Shown: positions 48,805-58,183, counted from the stretch's first letter. The stretch is 64,000 bases of DNA from Lysobacteraceae bacterium (GCA_026005075.1 BPKJ01000004.1:131501-195500); one strand, 5' to 3'. The notes: generated by a model not told the origin, from the letters alone. Numbers and translations are program-made.

Positions 48805-49994
48805 GCCGCCACCTCGCGAACGACCTCGTGCAGGGCCTCGAGCAGGGCATCGACCTGGTCGGCACGATGCTCGGCCGAGAGGGTGATGCGCAGGCGCGCC
48901 TGCCCCTCGGGCACCGTCGGCGGCCGGATGGCGGCCACCGCGAATCCGCGTCGGGCCAACGCCGCCGAGGCCGCCACCGCACGTGCGTCCGCGCCGAGCA
49001 CCAGGGGCTGGATGGGGGTCGGGCTCGGTCGCAACGGCAGGCCCAGCTGCTCGGCGCCACGTCGAAACCGTGCGGTCAGCGCCGCCAGCCGCTCGCGGCG
49101 CCGTGCGCCTTCCTCGCCACGGATCAACCGCAGCGCCGCGCGCGCCGCGGCGGCCACCGCCGGCGGCAGCGCGGTCGTGAACAGGTAGCTGCGTGCCCGC
49201 TGCAGCAGGGCCTCGACCAGCGTGGCATCCCCGGCCACCACCGCGCCGTAGGCGCCGAAGGCCTTGCCCAGCGTGACGAGCTGCAGGTCGACCGCCTCCG
49301 CGGGCAGTCCGAGCATGGCCGCCGTGCCCCGGCCCTGCTCGCCCAGCACGCCCGCGCCATGGGCGTCGTCGACGACGAGCAGGGCGCCTTCGCGCCGGCA
49401 CAAGGCCGCGAGCTCGGCCAGCGGCGCGATGTCGCCGTCCATGCTGAACACGCCGTCCGTGGCCAGCACGGCGCAGGCCTCCCGCCGGGTGGCCAGCTGC
49501 CTTGCCGCGGCCTCGACGTCGGCATGCGGATAGCGGCGCAGGAGGGCTCCGGACAAGCGCGCGCCATCGAGCAGGCAGGCATGGTTGAGCTTGTCCTGCA
49601 CACACAAATCGCCCGGCCCAAGCAGGGCCTGCAGGATGCCCAGGTTGGCCAGGTAGCCCGAGCCGAACAGCAGGGCCCGCGGCCGCCCGAGCCATTCGGC
49701 CACCTCTTCCTCGAGCGCCGCGTGCTCGGGGCCGTGTCCGGTCACCAGATGCGCCGAGCCGGCACCGACACCGCATCGCCCGATGGCGGCCACCGCGGCA
49801 TCGCGCAGGGCCGGATGCGTGGCAAGGCCAAGGTAGTCGTTGCCGCAGAACAGGACCTGCGCCCTGCCCTCGACGCGAGCCTGCACCGGGCCGAGCGGCT
49901 CCCAGCAGCGCAAGGCGCGCCAGCGCGCCTGCTCCCTCAAGGTGGACGCGAGCCCGGCCAGACGGGCGCGCAGGCAGGGGCGCCCGGAACTCAC
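48801..49994 (-). CDS. bioF: 8-amino-7-oxononanoate synthase
   Basis: BioF (397 aa) condenses pimeloyl-ACP (or -CoA) with alanine, a PLP enzyme. The PLP Lys is Lys244 in [22 protein letters not shown] binds the ring, and [15 protein letters not shown] and [13 protein letters not shown] lie near the start. The GTG start overlaps the bioB stop (GTGA). Length is normal. Confidence 0.96.
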   Translation of the reverse strand: MSSGRPCLRARLAGLASTLREQARWRALRCWEPLGPVQARVEGRAQVLFCGNDYLGLATHPALRDAAVAAIGRCGVGAGSAHLVTGHGPEHAALEEEVAEWLGRPRALLFGSGYLANLGILQALLGPGDLCVQDKLNHACLLDGARLSGALLRRYPHADVEAAARQLATRREACAVLATDGVFSMDGDIAPLAELAALCRREGALLVVDDAHGAGVLGEQGRGTAAMLGLPAEAVDLQLVTLGKAFGAYGAVVAGDATLVEALLQRARSYLFTTALPPAVAAAARAALRLIRGEEGARRRERLAALTARFRRGAEQLGLPLRPSPTPIQPLVLGADARAVAASAALARRGFAVAAIRPPTVPEGQARLRITLSAEHRADQVDALLEALHEVVREVAA

Positions 49995-51001
49995 GCCGCC
50001 ACGGAATCGTCCGTCGTGATGCGCGCGTGCACCACCTGCTCCTCCTCCACCTGCGGCATCGGCCTAAGACCCAGCCGTGCGAACAGGGCGAGGTCCTTCT
50101 CGGTGTCGGGGTTGCCCGTGGTCAGCAGTTTCTCGCCATAGAAGATGGAGTTGGCGCCGGCCGCAAAGCACAGGGCCTGCAACTCGTCGCTCATCGAGGC
50201 GCGCCCGGCCGAAAGCCGCACCATCGAGGCCGGCATCAGGATCCGCGCCACCGCGATGGTGCGCACGAACTCGATGGGGTCGAGCTCGGCCGTGCCGTGC
50301 AGGGGCGTACCCGGGACCTGGACCAGGCGATTGATCGGCACCGACTGGGGGTGCTCGGGCAGGTTGGCGAGGGTCTGCAGCAGCCCGGCCCGCTGCTCCC
50401 GGCTCTCGCCCATGCCGACGATGCCGCCGCAGCAGGTCTTGAGCCCCGCCGCGCGGACGTGCTCGAGGGTCCGCAGACGGTCCTCGTACTCGCGGGTGTG
50501 GATGATCTCGCCGTAGTACTCGGGCGCGGTATCGAGGTTGTGGTTGTAGTAGGCAAGGCCGGCTTCCTTCAGCCGCAACGCCTGCTCCGGGGTGAGCATC
50601 CCGAGGGTGGCGCAGGTCTCGAGGCCGAGCGCGCGGACCGCACGCACCAGCTCGACCACCTTGTCGATGTCGCGGTCCTTGGGCGCACGCCAGGCCGCGC
50701 CCATGCAGAAGCGGGTCGCTCCGGCGGCCTTGGCCGCGGCGGCGCGTGCGGTGACTTCCTCCACACTCAGCAGCTTGTGCGGCTTGAGCCCGGTGTCGTA
50801 GCGCGCCGCCTGCGGGCAGTAGGCACAGTCCTCGGGACAGCCGCCGGTCTTGATCGAGAGCAGGGTCGAGACCTGGACCTCGGCCGGGTCGAAGCGCTCG
50901 CGATGCACGCTCTGGGCGCGAAAGATCAGTTCGGGCAGGGGCAGGTCGAACAGCGCCAGCACCTCGGCGCGGGTCCAGTCGTGGCGCAGGGGGGTTGCCA
51001 T
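49991..51001 (-). CDS. bioB: biotin synthase
   Basis: BioB (336 aa), the radical-SAM enzyme that inserts sulfur into dethiobiotin. The SAM-cluster cysteines are Cys55, Cys59 and Cys62 ([12 protein letters not shown]). [13 protein letters not shown] and the second-cluster Arg region ([10 protein letters not shown]) are present. The ATG at 51001 has AAGGA five bases upstream. It is the first gene of the bioB-bioF-bioH operon and is divergent from comF with 81 bp between them, which should hold both promoters; no BirA-type operator is obvious there. Confidence 0.97.
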   Translation of the reverse strand: MATPLRHDWTRAEVLALFDLPLPELIFRAQSVHRERFDPAEVQVSTLLSIKTGGCPEDCAYCPQAARYDTGLKPHKLLSVEEVTARAAAAKAAGATRFCMGAAWRAPKDRDIDKVVELVRAVRALGLETCATLGMLTPEQALRLKEAGLAYYNHNLDTAPEYYGEIIHTREYEDRLRTLEHVRAAGLKTCCGGIVGMGESREQRAGLLQTLANLPEHPQSVPINRLVQVPGTPLHGTAELDPIEFVRTIAVARILMPASMVRLSAGRASMSDELQALCFAAGANSIFYGEKLLTTGNPDTEKDLALFARLGLRPMPQVEEEQVVHARITTDDSVAA

Positions 51002-51082
51002 GGCTATCCTTCGGTGACGAAGCCGGGCGCGGCCGGGCCGCGCAGGCCCGAGAGTCTGGAAAGCCGAAAGGGGCGTGTCAAC

Positions 51083-51793
51083 TTGGGATCGCTCGCGGCC
51101 ATCCTCGGCAGGCTGCTGCCCGAACCCTGCCTTGCCTGCGGCCTGCCCGCGCAGGACGGCCTCTGCCCCGGCTGCGCGCGGGAACTGCCCTACGCGGGCC
51201 CGGCCTGCCGCGGCTGCGCACTGCCGATCCCGGACGCGGACCAGTCCCGCCTGTGCGGCCGCTGCCTGCGCCGCCACCCCGCAGCGACCACCACCACCTG
51301 TCTGTTCGACTACGCCTTTCCGATCGACCGCTGGATCAGCGGCCTCAAGTTCCACGCCGACCTCGCCTGCGGTCGCCTGCTGTCGCAGCGGATGCGCGAG
51401 CGGCTGGACGCGCTCCTCCCCGCGTCGCCGCTCGACGCGGTCGTGCCCATGCCCCTGCACCCGGCGCGGCTGGCGCAGCGTGGCTTCAACCAGGTGCTCG
51501 AACTGCTGCGCCCGCTGCGCCAGTCGCTGCCGGCCGCGGTCCGCCCCGAGCTCCTCGCGCGCGTCCGCGACACGCCGGCGCAGAGCGGCCTCGGCAGTGC
51601 GGTGCGGCGGCGCAACCTCCGCCATGCCTTCCGCGCCGGGCCCGTGGCGCGGGGCGCACGGCTGCTGCTGGTCGACGACGTGATCACCACCGGGGCCACC
51701 GTCGAGGAGGCCGCGCGCTGCCTGCTGGGCGCCGGTGCCGCCGAGGTGCATGTGCTGGGCTGGGCACGGACCGCGCAGCCGGGCAGAGGCTGA
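51083..51793 (+). CDS. comF: ComF family amidophosphoribosyltransferase-like protein
   Basis: A ~236-aa ComF protein, needed for DNA uptake in transformable bacteria. The N-terminus has a zinc-binding cysteine set ([26 protein letters not shown]). The C-terminal half is a phosphoribosyltransferase domain with [34 protein letters not shown] is also typical. The best start is a TTG at 51083 with AAAGGGG nine bases upstream; no ATG or GTG lies between it and the bioB promoter side. Stands alone, convergent with hemW. Confidence 0.9.
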   Translation: MGSLAAILGRLLPEPCLACGLPAQDGLCPGCARELPYAGPACRGCALPIPDADQSRLCGRCLRRHPAATTTTCLFDYAFPIDRWISGLKFHADLACGRLLSQRMRERLDALLPASPLDAVVPMPLHPARLAQRGFNQVLELLRPLRQSLPAAVRPELLARVRDTPAQSGLGSAVRRRNLRHAFRAGPVARGARLLLVDDVITTGATVEEAARCLLGAGAAEVHVLGWARTAQPGRG

Positions 51794-51809
51794 GCCACGC
51801 CCGCGGGGT

Positions 51810-53012
51810 TCAGGTCCGGGCGCCGACGGGGGCGGCCTGGCCGGGTGCGGCACGGCGCGGATCCGGCAGGAAGGCGGCGATCACGTCGTTGAGGAAGCGC
51901 GCCCCGAACGGGGTAGGCCGCCACCTGCCGCCCTCGCAGGCCATTAAGCCGCGGCCGCGCAGCCGTTCGAGGGTCGGCAGGATGGCCTGCGCCGGCTGCC
52001 CGGTACGCGCCTCGAACAGCTCCAGCCCGAAGCCCTCGCCGAGGCGCAGGGCATTGAGCATGAACTCGAAGGCGAGACGCTCGGCAGGCAGGGTTTCCTC
52101 GCCACCGATCGCTTGCGGGCTTCCGGCCCGGCGCAGGTAGTCCTGCGGGTGACGGCACTTCCATCGCCGCAGGATGCGGCCCTCTGCCGGCAGGCTCAGC
52201 TTGCCGTGCGCCCCGGCACCGATGCCGAGGTAGTCGCCAAACCTCCAGTAGTTGAGGTTGTGCTGGCAGACCTTCCCCGCGCGGGCGTAGGCGGAGACCT
52301 CGTATTGCTCGTAGCCGGCGGCGGCCAGCCGGGCCTGACAGCTCTCCTGCATCGTGAACGCGAGGTCGTCGTCCGGCAGCCCCTTTGGCGGGCGGGCATG
52401 GAACAGCGTGTTGGGCTCGAGGGTGAGCTGGTAGTGGCTGATGTGGGCCGGAGCCAGCGCGATCGCCCGCTCCACGTCCGCCTCGGCCATGGCCAGGTCC
52501 TGCCCCGGCAGGGCATACATCAGGTCGAGGTTGAGGTTGTCGAAGCCGGCGTCCTGCGCCTGCTGCACGGCCCGCACCGCCTGCGCGGCGTCGTGGATGC
52601 GTCCCAGCCTGGCAAGGCAGCCATCGTCGAAGCTCTGGATGCCGAAGCTGATCCGGTTGACCCCCGCGGCACGGTAGCCCTCGAAGCGGTCATGCTCGGC
52701 CGTGCCGGGATTGGCCTCGAGGGTGACTTCCAGCCCCGGAGACAGACGCAGCCGTGCCGCGACCCCCTCGAGGATGGCGCCTATGGCCGCCGCGCCCAGC
52801 AGCGATGGCGTGCCGCCGCCGAAGAAGATGCTGCTGACCGTCCGTCCCCAGACCAGCGGCAGATCCTGCTCGAGGTCCCGCAGCAGCGCGGCCACGTATT
52901 CGGCCTCGGGCAGTTCGCCCCTTTTCGCATGCGAGTTGAAGTCGCAATAGGGGCACTTGCGCACGCACCACGGAACATGAATGTACAGGGCCAACGGCGG
53001 CAGGGCGTTCAT
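51810..53012 (-). CDS. hemW: radical SAM heme chaperone HemW
   Basis: HemW (400 aa), a HemN-like radical-SAM protein that binds and transfers heme. The [4Fe-4S] motif is Cys16, Cys20 and Cys23 ([16 protein letters not shown]), then [10 protein letters not shown] and [12 protein letters not shown]. It lacks the N-terminal extension of true HemN coproporphyrinogen dehydrogenases, which supports HemW. The C-terminal HemN domain ([12 protein letters not shown]) is present. It is divergent from aceE. Confidence 0.93.
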   Translation of the reverse strand: MNALPPLALYIHVPWCVRKCPYCDFNSHAKRGELPEAEYVAALLRDLEQDLPLVWGRTVSSIFFGGGTPSLLGAAAIGAILEGVAARLRLSPGLEVTLEANPGTAEHDRFEGYRAAGVNRISFGIQSFDDGCLARLGRIHDAAQAVRAVQQAQDAGFDNLNLDLMYALPGQDLAMAEADVERAIALAPAHISHYQLTLEPNTLFHARPPKGLPDDDLAFTMQESCQARLAAAGYEQYEVSAYARAGKVCQHNLNYWRFGDYLGIGAGAHGKLSLPAEGRILRRWKCRHPQDYLRRAGSPQAIGGEETLPAERLAFEFMLNALRLGEGFGLELFEARTGQPAQAILPTLERLRGRGLMACEGGRWRPTPFGARFLNDVIAAFLPDPRRAAPGQAAPVGART

Positions 53013-53065
53013 GCCGGCATTGTAGGCCGCGGCGCTCGCCGGCGGCCGGACCCGCTCTCATCGGC

Positions 53066-53071
53066 TAGACT
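53066..53071 (+). promoter_or_regulatory. possible -10 box (TAGACT) of aceE
   Basis: TAGACT lies 66 bp before the aceE start, in the 124-bp gap to hemW. No good -35 box is seen at normal spacing. Confidence 0.3.
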
Positions 53072-53136
53072 GACGCTCTTTTTCTGCACCCGACGCCGAC
53101 CCCGAAGCGGCGCGGATCGAAGCCTTGGGAGGCCGC

Positions 53137-55845
53137 ATGAATCCGCTGCAAGACATCCTCGACGCCGACCTCGACCCCGCCGAGACCCAGGAGTGGATCG
53201 ATGCCATGACCGCCGTGCTGGAGCGCGACGGTCCCGAGCGCGCCCACCAGCTGCTCGAGCGCATGGTCGAAGTGGCGCGCCGGGCCGGCGCGATGCTGCC
53301 CTTCCAGCCCACCACCGAGTACATCAATACCATCCCGCCCCATCTGCAGCCGCAGATGCCCGGGGATCCGGCCCTCGAGTGGCGCATCCGCTGCCTGATC
53401 CGCTGGAACGCCATGGCCATGGTGGTCCGCGCCAACCGCAAGCCGGGCGACCTGGGCGGGCACATCGCCAGCTTCGCCAGTTCGGCCACGCTCTACGACG
53501 TGGGCTTCAACCATTTCTGGCGCGCCCCCGGCAAGGACCACCCCGGCGACCTCGTCTACATCCAGGGCCACAGCTCGCCCGGCATCTACGCCCGCGCCTT
53601 CCTCGAAGGCCGCCTCAGCGAGGACCAGCTCGACCACTTCCGGATGGAGGTGGACGGACGTGGCATCAGCTCCTATCCGCACCCGTGGCTGATGCCGGAT
53701 TTCTGGCAGGTACCGACGGTGTCGATGGGGCTGGGACCGATCGGCGCGATCTACCAGGCGAGGTTCTGGAAGTACCTCGAGCACCGCGGGCTGATGCCGG
53801 AGACCGACCGCAAGGTCTGGTGCTTCCTCGGCGATGGCGAATGCGACGAGCCCGAGTCGCTGGGCGCGATCGCACTCGGCGGACGCGAACAGCTCGACAA
53901 CCTCGTGTTCGTCATCAACTGCAACCTGCAACGGCTGGACGGACCGGTGCGTGGCAACGGGAAGATCATCCAGGAACTGGAAGGCGTCTTCCGCGGCGCG
54001 GGCTGGAACGTGATCAAGGTGATCTGGGGCAGCTACTGGGATCCGCTCCTGCAGCGCGACGCCTCCGGGATGCTGCGCAAGCTGATGATGGAGACCGTCG
54101 ATGGCGAGTACCAGAACTGCAAGGCCTTCGGCGGCGCTTACACGCGGGAGCACTTCTTCGGCAAGTATCCGGAGACCCGGGCGCTGGTCGCCTCGCTGTC
54201 CGACGAGGACATCTGGCGGCTGAACCGCGGCGGCCACGACCCCCACAAGGTCTACGCGGCCTATGCCGCCGCGATGGCGCACAAGGGCCAGCCCACGGTC
54301 ATCCTGGCCAAGACGGTCAAGGGCTACGGCATGGGCGCGGCGGGGGAGTCGCTCAACCCCACCCACCAGACCAAGAAGCTCGACGATGCCGCGGTTCGCG
54401 CCTTCCGCGACCGCTTCAAGATCCCGGTGCCGGACGAGAAGATCCCCGAGGTGCCGTTCTACCACCCGGGCCCGGACTCGCCCGAGGTGCAGTACATGAA
54501 GGCGCGGCGCGAGGCGCTGGGCGGTTTCCTGCCGCAACGCCGGCGGCGTGCCGACGAGAACCTCGACGTCCCCGCCTTGAGCGCCTTCGATCGCCTGCTC
54601 AAGGACACCGGCGAGCGCGAGATCAGCACCACCATGGCCTTCGTGCAGGCGCTGAACATCATCCTGCGCGACAAGACGATCGGTCCGCGCGTGGTGCCGA
54701 TCGTCGCCGACGAGGCACGTACCTTCGGCATGGAGGGTCTGTTCCGGCAGATCGGCATCTACGCCCCCTTTGGGCAGAAGTACAAGCCGGTCGACGCCGA
54801 CCAGCTCATGTACTACCGCGAGGACGAGGCCGGCCAGGTCCTGCAGGAGGGCATCACCGAGGCAGGCGCCTTCGCCAGCTGGATGGCGGCCGCGACCAGC
54901 TATTCCACCAACAACCTGCCGATGCTGCCGTTCTTCATCTTCTACTCGATGTTCGGCTTCCAGCGCATCGGCGACCTCGCCTGGGCCGCCGGCGACATGC
55001 GCGCACGCGGCTTCCTGCTCGGTGCGACCTCCGGGCGCACCACCCTCAACGGTGAGGGCCTGCAGCACGAGGATGGGCACAGCCACCTGCTTGCCGGAGC
55101 CATCCCCAACTGCCGTCCGTACGATCCGACCTTCGCCTACGAGGTGGCGGTGATCCTGCAGCACGGCATGCGCCGCATGCTCACCGAGCAGGTCGACGAG
55201 TTCTACTACCTGACCCTGATGAACGAGAACTACGCCCACCCCGGCATGCCGGAGGGGGCCGAGGAGGGCATCATCCGCGGCATGTACCTGCTGCGCGACG
55301 CCGGGGTCGGCGGGCGGCGCGGCCGGGGCAGGACGCGCAGCACCACCCCCTGCGTGCAGCTCCTCGGCTCGGGGACCATCCTGCGCGAGGCCATCGCCGC
55401 GGCGGAACTGCTCGACCGCGACTTCGGCGTCGCCGCGGACATCTGGTCCTGCCCCAGCTTCACCGAGCTGCGCCGCGACGGCTTCGACGCCGAACGCTGG
55501 AACCGGCTGCATCCGGAAGCGCGCACGCCGCGCAAGCCGTGGGTGACCCAGTGCCTCGAGGGACGCAGCGGTCCGGCCGTGGCGGCGACCGACTACGTGC
55601 GTGCCTTCGCCGACCAGATTCGCGCCTTCGTGCCGATGCGCTACACGGTGCTGGGCACGGACGGCTTCGGGCGCTCGGACACCCGCGCCAACCTGCGCCG
55701 CTTCTTCGAGGTCGACCGCTACGCGATCGCCCACGCCGCCATCGCCGCCCTCGCCGCCGAGGGGGTGATGAACGCCAAGGACGTCGCCCGCGCGATCAAG
55801 CAGTACCGCCTCGATCCCGAGAAGCCCAATCCGACGACGGTCTGA
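53137..55845 (+). CDS. aceE: pyruvate dehydrogenase (acetyl-transferring) E1, homodimeric type
   Basis: The thiamine-diphosphate E1 subunit (902 aa) that decarboxylates pyruvate in the pyruvate dehydrogenase complex. The ThDP/Mg motif runs from FLGDGECDEPES to INCNLQRLDGPVRGN. HIASFASSATLYDVGFNHF and SSYPHPWLMPDFW are typical of the AceE form. The ATG at 53137 has GGAGG five bases upstream. One oddity is a short Arg/Gly-rich stretch (GVGGRRGRGRTRST, about residues 720-735) in a surface loop before VQLLGSGTILREA. The E2 and E3 genes are not in the window. The ars genes follow on the same strand after an 87-bp gap with its own operator. Confidence 0.96.
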   Translation: MNPLQDILDADLDPAETQEWIDAMTAVLERDGPERAHQLLERMVEVARRAGAMLPFQPTTEYINTIPPHLQPQMPGDPALEWRIRCLIRWNAMAMVVRANRKPGDLGGHIASFASSATLYDVGFNHFWRAPGKDHPGDLVYIQGHSSPGIYARAFLEGRLSEDQLDHFRMEVDGRGISSYPHPWLMPDFWQVPTVSMGLGPIGAIYQARFWKYLEHRGLMPETDRKVWCFLGDGECDEPESLGAIALGGREQLDNLVFVINCNLQRLDGPVRGNGKIIQELEGVFRGAGWNVIKVIWGSYWDPLLQRDASGMLRKLMMETVDGEYQNCKAFGGAYTREHFFGKYPETRALVASLSDEDIWRLNRGGHDPHKVYAAYAAAMAHKGQPTVILAKTVKGYGMGAAGESLNPTHQTKKLDDAAVRAFRDRFKIPVPDEKIPEVPFYHPGPDSPEVQYMKARREALGGFLPQRRRRADENLDVPALSAFDRLLKDTGEREISTTMAFVQALNIILRDKTIGPRVVPIVADEARTFGMEGLFRQIGIYAPFGQKYKPVDADQLMYYREDEAGQVLQEGITEAGAFASWMAAATSYSTNNLPMLPFFIFYSMFGFQRIGDLAWAAGDMRARGFLLGATSGRTTLNGEGLQHEDGHSHLLAGAIPNCRPYDPTFAYEVAVILQHGMRRMLTEQVDEFYYLTLMNENYAHPGMPEGAEEGIIRGMYLLRDAGVGGRRGRGRTRSTTPCVQLLGSGTILREAIAAAELLDRDFGVAADIWSCPSFTELRRDGFDAERWNRLHPEARTPRKPWVTQCLEGRSGPAVAATDYVRAFADQIRAFVPMRYTVLGTDGFGRSDTRANLRRFFEVDRYAIAHAAIAALAAEGVMNAKDVARAIKQYRLDPEKPNPTTV

Positions 55846-55897
55846 GCGGGCACAACACGCGGGCCAAGGACGCGCCGCTTGTCGGACTTCATGCATG

Positions 55898-55923
55898 TTT
55901 CCATATTTCGCGAAATATGGAAA
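55898..55923. promoter_or_regulatory. 26-bp perfect palindrome, probable ArsR operator
   Basis: A perfect inverted repeat centred on CGCG reads TTTCCATATTTCG and its complement CGAAATATGGAAA. It is AT-rich in very GC-rich surroundings and ends 9 bp before the arsR start. ArsR/SmtB repressors bind AT-rich palindromes of this kind over their own promoter, and the -10 region probably lies inside it. It should let the repressor control arsR and arsC and release when arsenite binds. Confidence 0.75.
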
Positions 55924-55932
55924 AATAGCCCG

Positions 55933-56268
55933 ATGGACACGACCTCTGCCCTGCGCGCACTCGCTGCCCTTGGCCATCCGCTGCGGCTGGCGACCTTCCG
56001 CACGCTGGTCCAGGGCCCGCGCGGTGGTCTTGCGGTGGGCGAGCTGCGCGAAAGCCTCGGCATTCCGGGTTCCAGCCTGACCGCGCACCTGCACCGCCTG
56101 AGAGCGGCCGGGCTGGTCGAGGATCGGCGCGAGGGGCGCATCGTCCGTGTGCGCGCCCGCGTGGAAGCCATGCACGCGCTGATGGACTACCTGCTGGAGA
56201 ACTGCTGTGCCGGGCAAACGGCCTGCCCGCCGCCGAACCCCGAGGACAGGGGGCCCGCGTGTCGATGA
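55933..56268 (+). CDS. arsR: ArsR-family arsenite-responsive repressor
   Basis: A 111-aa winged-helix repressor. ALAALGHPLRLATFRTLVQGP and the recognition region GIPGSSLTAHLHRLRAAGLVEDRREGR are classical ArsR. The usual ELCVC metal site in the recognition helix is absent. Instead Cys91, Cys92 and Cys98 lie at the C-terminus (LLENCCAGQTAC), the same Cys-Cys-N5-Cys spacing as the arsenite site of Acidithiobacillus ferrooxidans ArsR (Cys95, 96, 102). A fourth Cys110 lies near the end. It follows the 26-bp palindrome and overlaps arsC. Confidence 0.88.
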   Translation: MDTTSALRALAALGHPLRLATFRTLVQGPRGGLAVGELRESLGIPGSSLTAHLHRLRAAGLVEDRREGRIVRVRARVEAMHALMDYLLENCCAGQTACPPPNPEDRGPACR

Positions 56269-56669
56269 AGCCACGTGTGCTGTTCGTCTGCGTCGAGAAT
56301 GCCAACCGCAGCCAGATGGCCGAGGCCTTCGCACGCATGCTAGGCGGCGACCGGATCGAGGCTTTCAGCGCGGGCTCCCGCCCCTCCGGCAGCCTCAACC
56401 CCAAGGCCATCGCCGCGATGGCCGAGCTCGGTTACGACCTCAGCGGGCACCGCTCCAAGTCGCTCGACGACATCGAAGGCGAGTTCGATGCCGTCGTCAC
56501 CATGGGCTGCGGCGATCGCTGCCCGTGGATCCCTGCCCGCATCCGCGAGGACTGGGCCCTGCCCGATCCCCGGGACCTCGACGAGGCCGGCTACCGCGCG
56601 GTCCGCGACACCATTCGCGCGCGCGTGAGCGGGCTTCTGCAACGACTGTCGACGTCCGCGCCCGAATGA
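56265..56669 (+). CDS. arsC: arsenate reductase, thioredoxin-coupled (LMW phosphatase fold)
   Basis: A 134-aa ArsC that reduces arsenate to arsenite. The P-loop CX5R is Cys9-Arg15 (FVCVENANRSQMAEAF), and the redox pair is Cys82 and Cys86 (MGCGDRCPW), which together form the relay of thioredoxin-type arsenate reductases. The late PDPRDLDEAGYRAVRD holds the catalytic Asp. Two starts are possible: this ATG, in an ATGA overlap with the arsR stop, or a GTG two codons upstream (56259) with GGGGG five bases before it. Its product, arsenite, needs an exporter, and only a remnant of one follows. Confidence 0.92.
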   Translation: MKPRVLFVCVENANRSQMAEAFARMLGGDRIEAFSAGSRPSGSLNPKAIAAMAELGYDLSGHRSKSLDDIEGEFDAVVTMGCGDRCPWIPARIREDWALPDPRDLDEAGYRAVRDTIRARVSGLLQRLSTSAPE

Positions 56670-56679
56670 TGGAAAGCAA

Positions 56680-56799
56680 GCCCTGCCCGCCGACACCGTG
56701 GTCGGCGTGCGGGTCGAGGTGCCGGTGATGCCATCGGTCAGGCGCCGGGTGAAGCGCAGCAGGAACCGGTACCTGCGCGGGCTGCCGGTACGGCCCTGA
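56680..56799 (+). pseudogene. C-terminal remnant of an ACR3-type arsenite efflux pump
   Basis: About 39 codons in one frame, starting 10 bases after the arsC stop and ending in a stop, read ALPADTVVGVRVEVPVMPSV, then RRRVKRSRNRYLRGL. This matches, from memory, the conserved end of ACR3 transporters, where a helix of the form ATVVGVLVEVPVML is followed by a basic tail with NRS-x-x-W/Y. The helix now contains Asp and Arg, so it is decayed. There is no start codon and no upstream transporter body; ACR3 is ~350 aa, so about 90% is gone. Its place after arsR-arsC is where the pump gene normally sits. Confidence 0.6.
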
Positions 56800-56814
56800 C
56801 CGAGCCCGCCCGGT

Positions 56815-58134
56815 TCACGCGACCGCGGCGAAGGCCTCGCGGGTGAGGTTGAGCGGATCGCCCGCGGTGCAGACCACGTCGTCCTCGATCCGGATCCCGC
56901 CGTACGGCAGCAAGGCCTCGACGCGATCCCAGTCCACCGCCGCGGCATGCGCCCCCTGCCTAAGACCGCGCAGCAGGCTCGGGATGAAGTAGATCCCGGG
57001 CTCGATGGTCACCGCCATTCCCGCAGCGAGCGTGCGCGTCAGGCGCAGGAAGGGGTGCCCGGCGGGGCGTTCCCGGACCCGCCCCTCCTCGTCGACCTGC
57101 AGGCCGCCGATGTCGTGCACCTGCAGGCCGATCAGATGCCCCACCCCATGCGGGAAGAAGGCCGCGCTGAGCCCCGTCTCGAGCTGGGACTCGGGGCTCA
57201 TCCGCACCAGACCCGCCTCCTGCAAGACCGCACCGAGACGCCGATGGGCGTCGAGATGGATGGCGACGTAGTCGACACCCTCACGCACCTGCGCGCACAG
57301 GGCCTGCTCGACCTCGTCGACGGCGCGCACCAGATCGGCGAAGGCACCTTCCTGCGCCGCGTGGGTCCGGGTGATGTCCGCCGCGTAGCCGGCATGGCTG
57401 GCCCCGGCGTCGATCAGGAAGGAACGTCGTTGCGGCGGCGGCTCGACCCGCTGATGCTGGTAGTGCAGGACCGCGGCGTGCTCGTTGAGCGCGACGATGC
57501 TGCCATAGGGCAAGTCGTGCTCGACCTGCCCGCTGGCCGCCAGATAGGCAAGATGGATCGCGTGCTCGCTCGCGCCCTGGCGGAATGCCGCTTCGGCCGC
57601 GCGATGGCCGCGCACGGCCCGTAGCGCAGCCCCGCGCATGCAGGCGATCTCGTACGGCGTCTTGAAAGCACGGTGGTAGTGGAGATGATCGAGCAGGACG
57701 CGCGGGTTGTCGGGCACCATGCCCTCCAGCGCGGCGTCGGGCTCGCCGATCACCGCGACCCTCCCCCGCGCCGGCAACAGGCAGCGCGCCTCCTCGGGAT
57801 TGCGGATGACCTCGATGTCGAAATGCTCGACCCAGTCGCCTTCGGGTGCGCTGGGCGGCAGATGCCAGTAGTCGTCCGGCTGCAGGTAGGCCAACCGTGG
57901 CCGCGCGCCGGGCGTGATCCGCAGCCAGCATCCGGGGTGGCGATCCAGCGGCAGCCAGGCCTTGAAGTGCGGGTTGGCGGCAAACGGGTAGGGGCGGTCG
58001 TCGAGGAACTGGTACTTCTCCACACCAGCGGCGATCAGCAGGTGATCATGGTTGCTTCGCGCCAGCGCCGCCTCACACCGCTGCTGCAGGGTGGCGAGAT
58101 GATCACGGTAGAGCTCGGCGAGCGATGCGGACAT
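56815..58134 (-). CDS. pepQ: Xaa-Pro dipeptidase (M24 family)
   Basis: A 439-aa cytoplasmic metallopeptidase that splits Xaa-Pro dipeptides and resembles PepQ (E. coli 443 aa). The C-terminal pita-bread domain supplies the five metal ligands: two Asp in FLIDAGASHAGYAADITRT, His in FPHGVGHLIGLQVHD, Glu in MAVTIEPGIYFIP and Glu in GGIRIEDDVV. The N-terminal domain (to ~residue 160) includes VEKYQFLDDRPYPFAANPHFKAWLPL, typical of PepQ. The ATG at 58134 is used because the upstream open frame shows no similarity. Confidence 0.94.
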   Translation of the reverse strand: MSASLAELYRDHLATLQQRCEAALARSNHDHLLIAAGVEKYQFLDDRPYPFAANPHFKAWLPLDRHPGCWLRITPGARPRLAYLQPDDYWHLPPSAPEGDWVEHFDIEVIRNPEEARCLLPARGRVAVIGEPDAALEGMVPDNPRVLLDHLHYHRAFKTPYEIACMRGAALRAVRGHRAAEAAFRQGASEHAIHLAYLAASGQVEHDLPYGSIVALNEHAAVLHYQHQRVEPPPQRRSFLIDAGASHAGYAADITRTHAAQEGAFADLVRAVDEVEQALCAQVREGVDYVAIHLDAHRRLGAVLQEAGLVRMSPESQLETGLSAAFFPHGVGHLIGLQVHDIGGLQVDEEGRVRERPAGHPFLRLTRTLAAGMAVTIEPGIYFIPSLLRGLRQGAHAAAVDWDRVEALLPYGGIRIEDDVVCTAGDPLNLTREAFAAVA

Positions 58135-58183
58135 GGGCTGGGTCGGGCGCAGGGAAACCGCCCCCATTGTGCCAGACCCACGC

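Noticed and set aside
51002-51082. BirA-type operator between bioB and comF
   Set aside because: No TTGTAAAC-like inverted repeat is visible in the 81-bp gap.
53125-53136. Earlier in-frame start for aceE
   Set aside because: The ATG at 53137 has GGAGG at proper spacing, while the earlier codon would place that ribosome site inside the gene.
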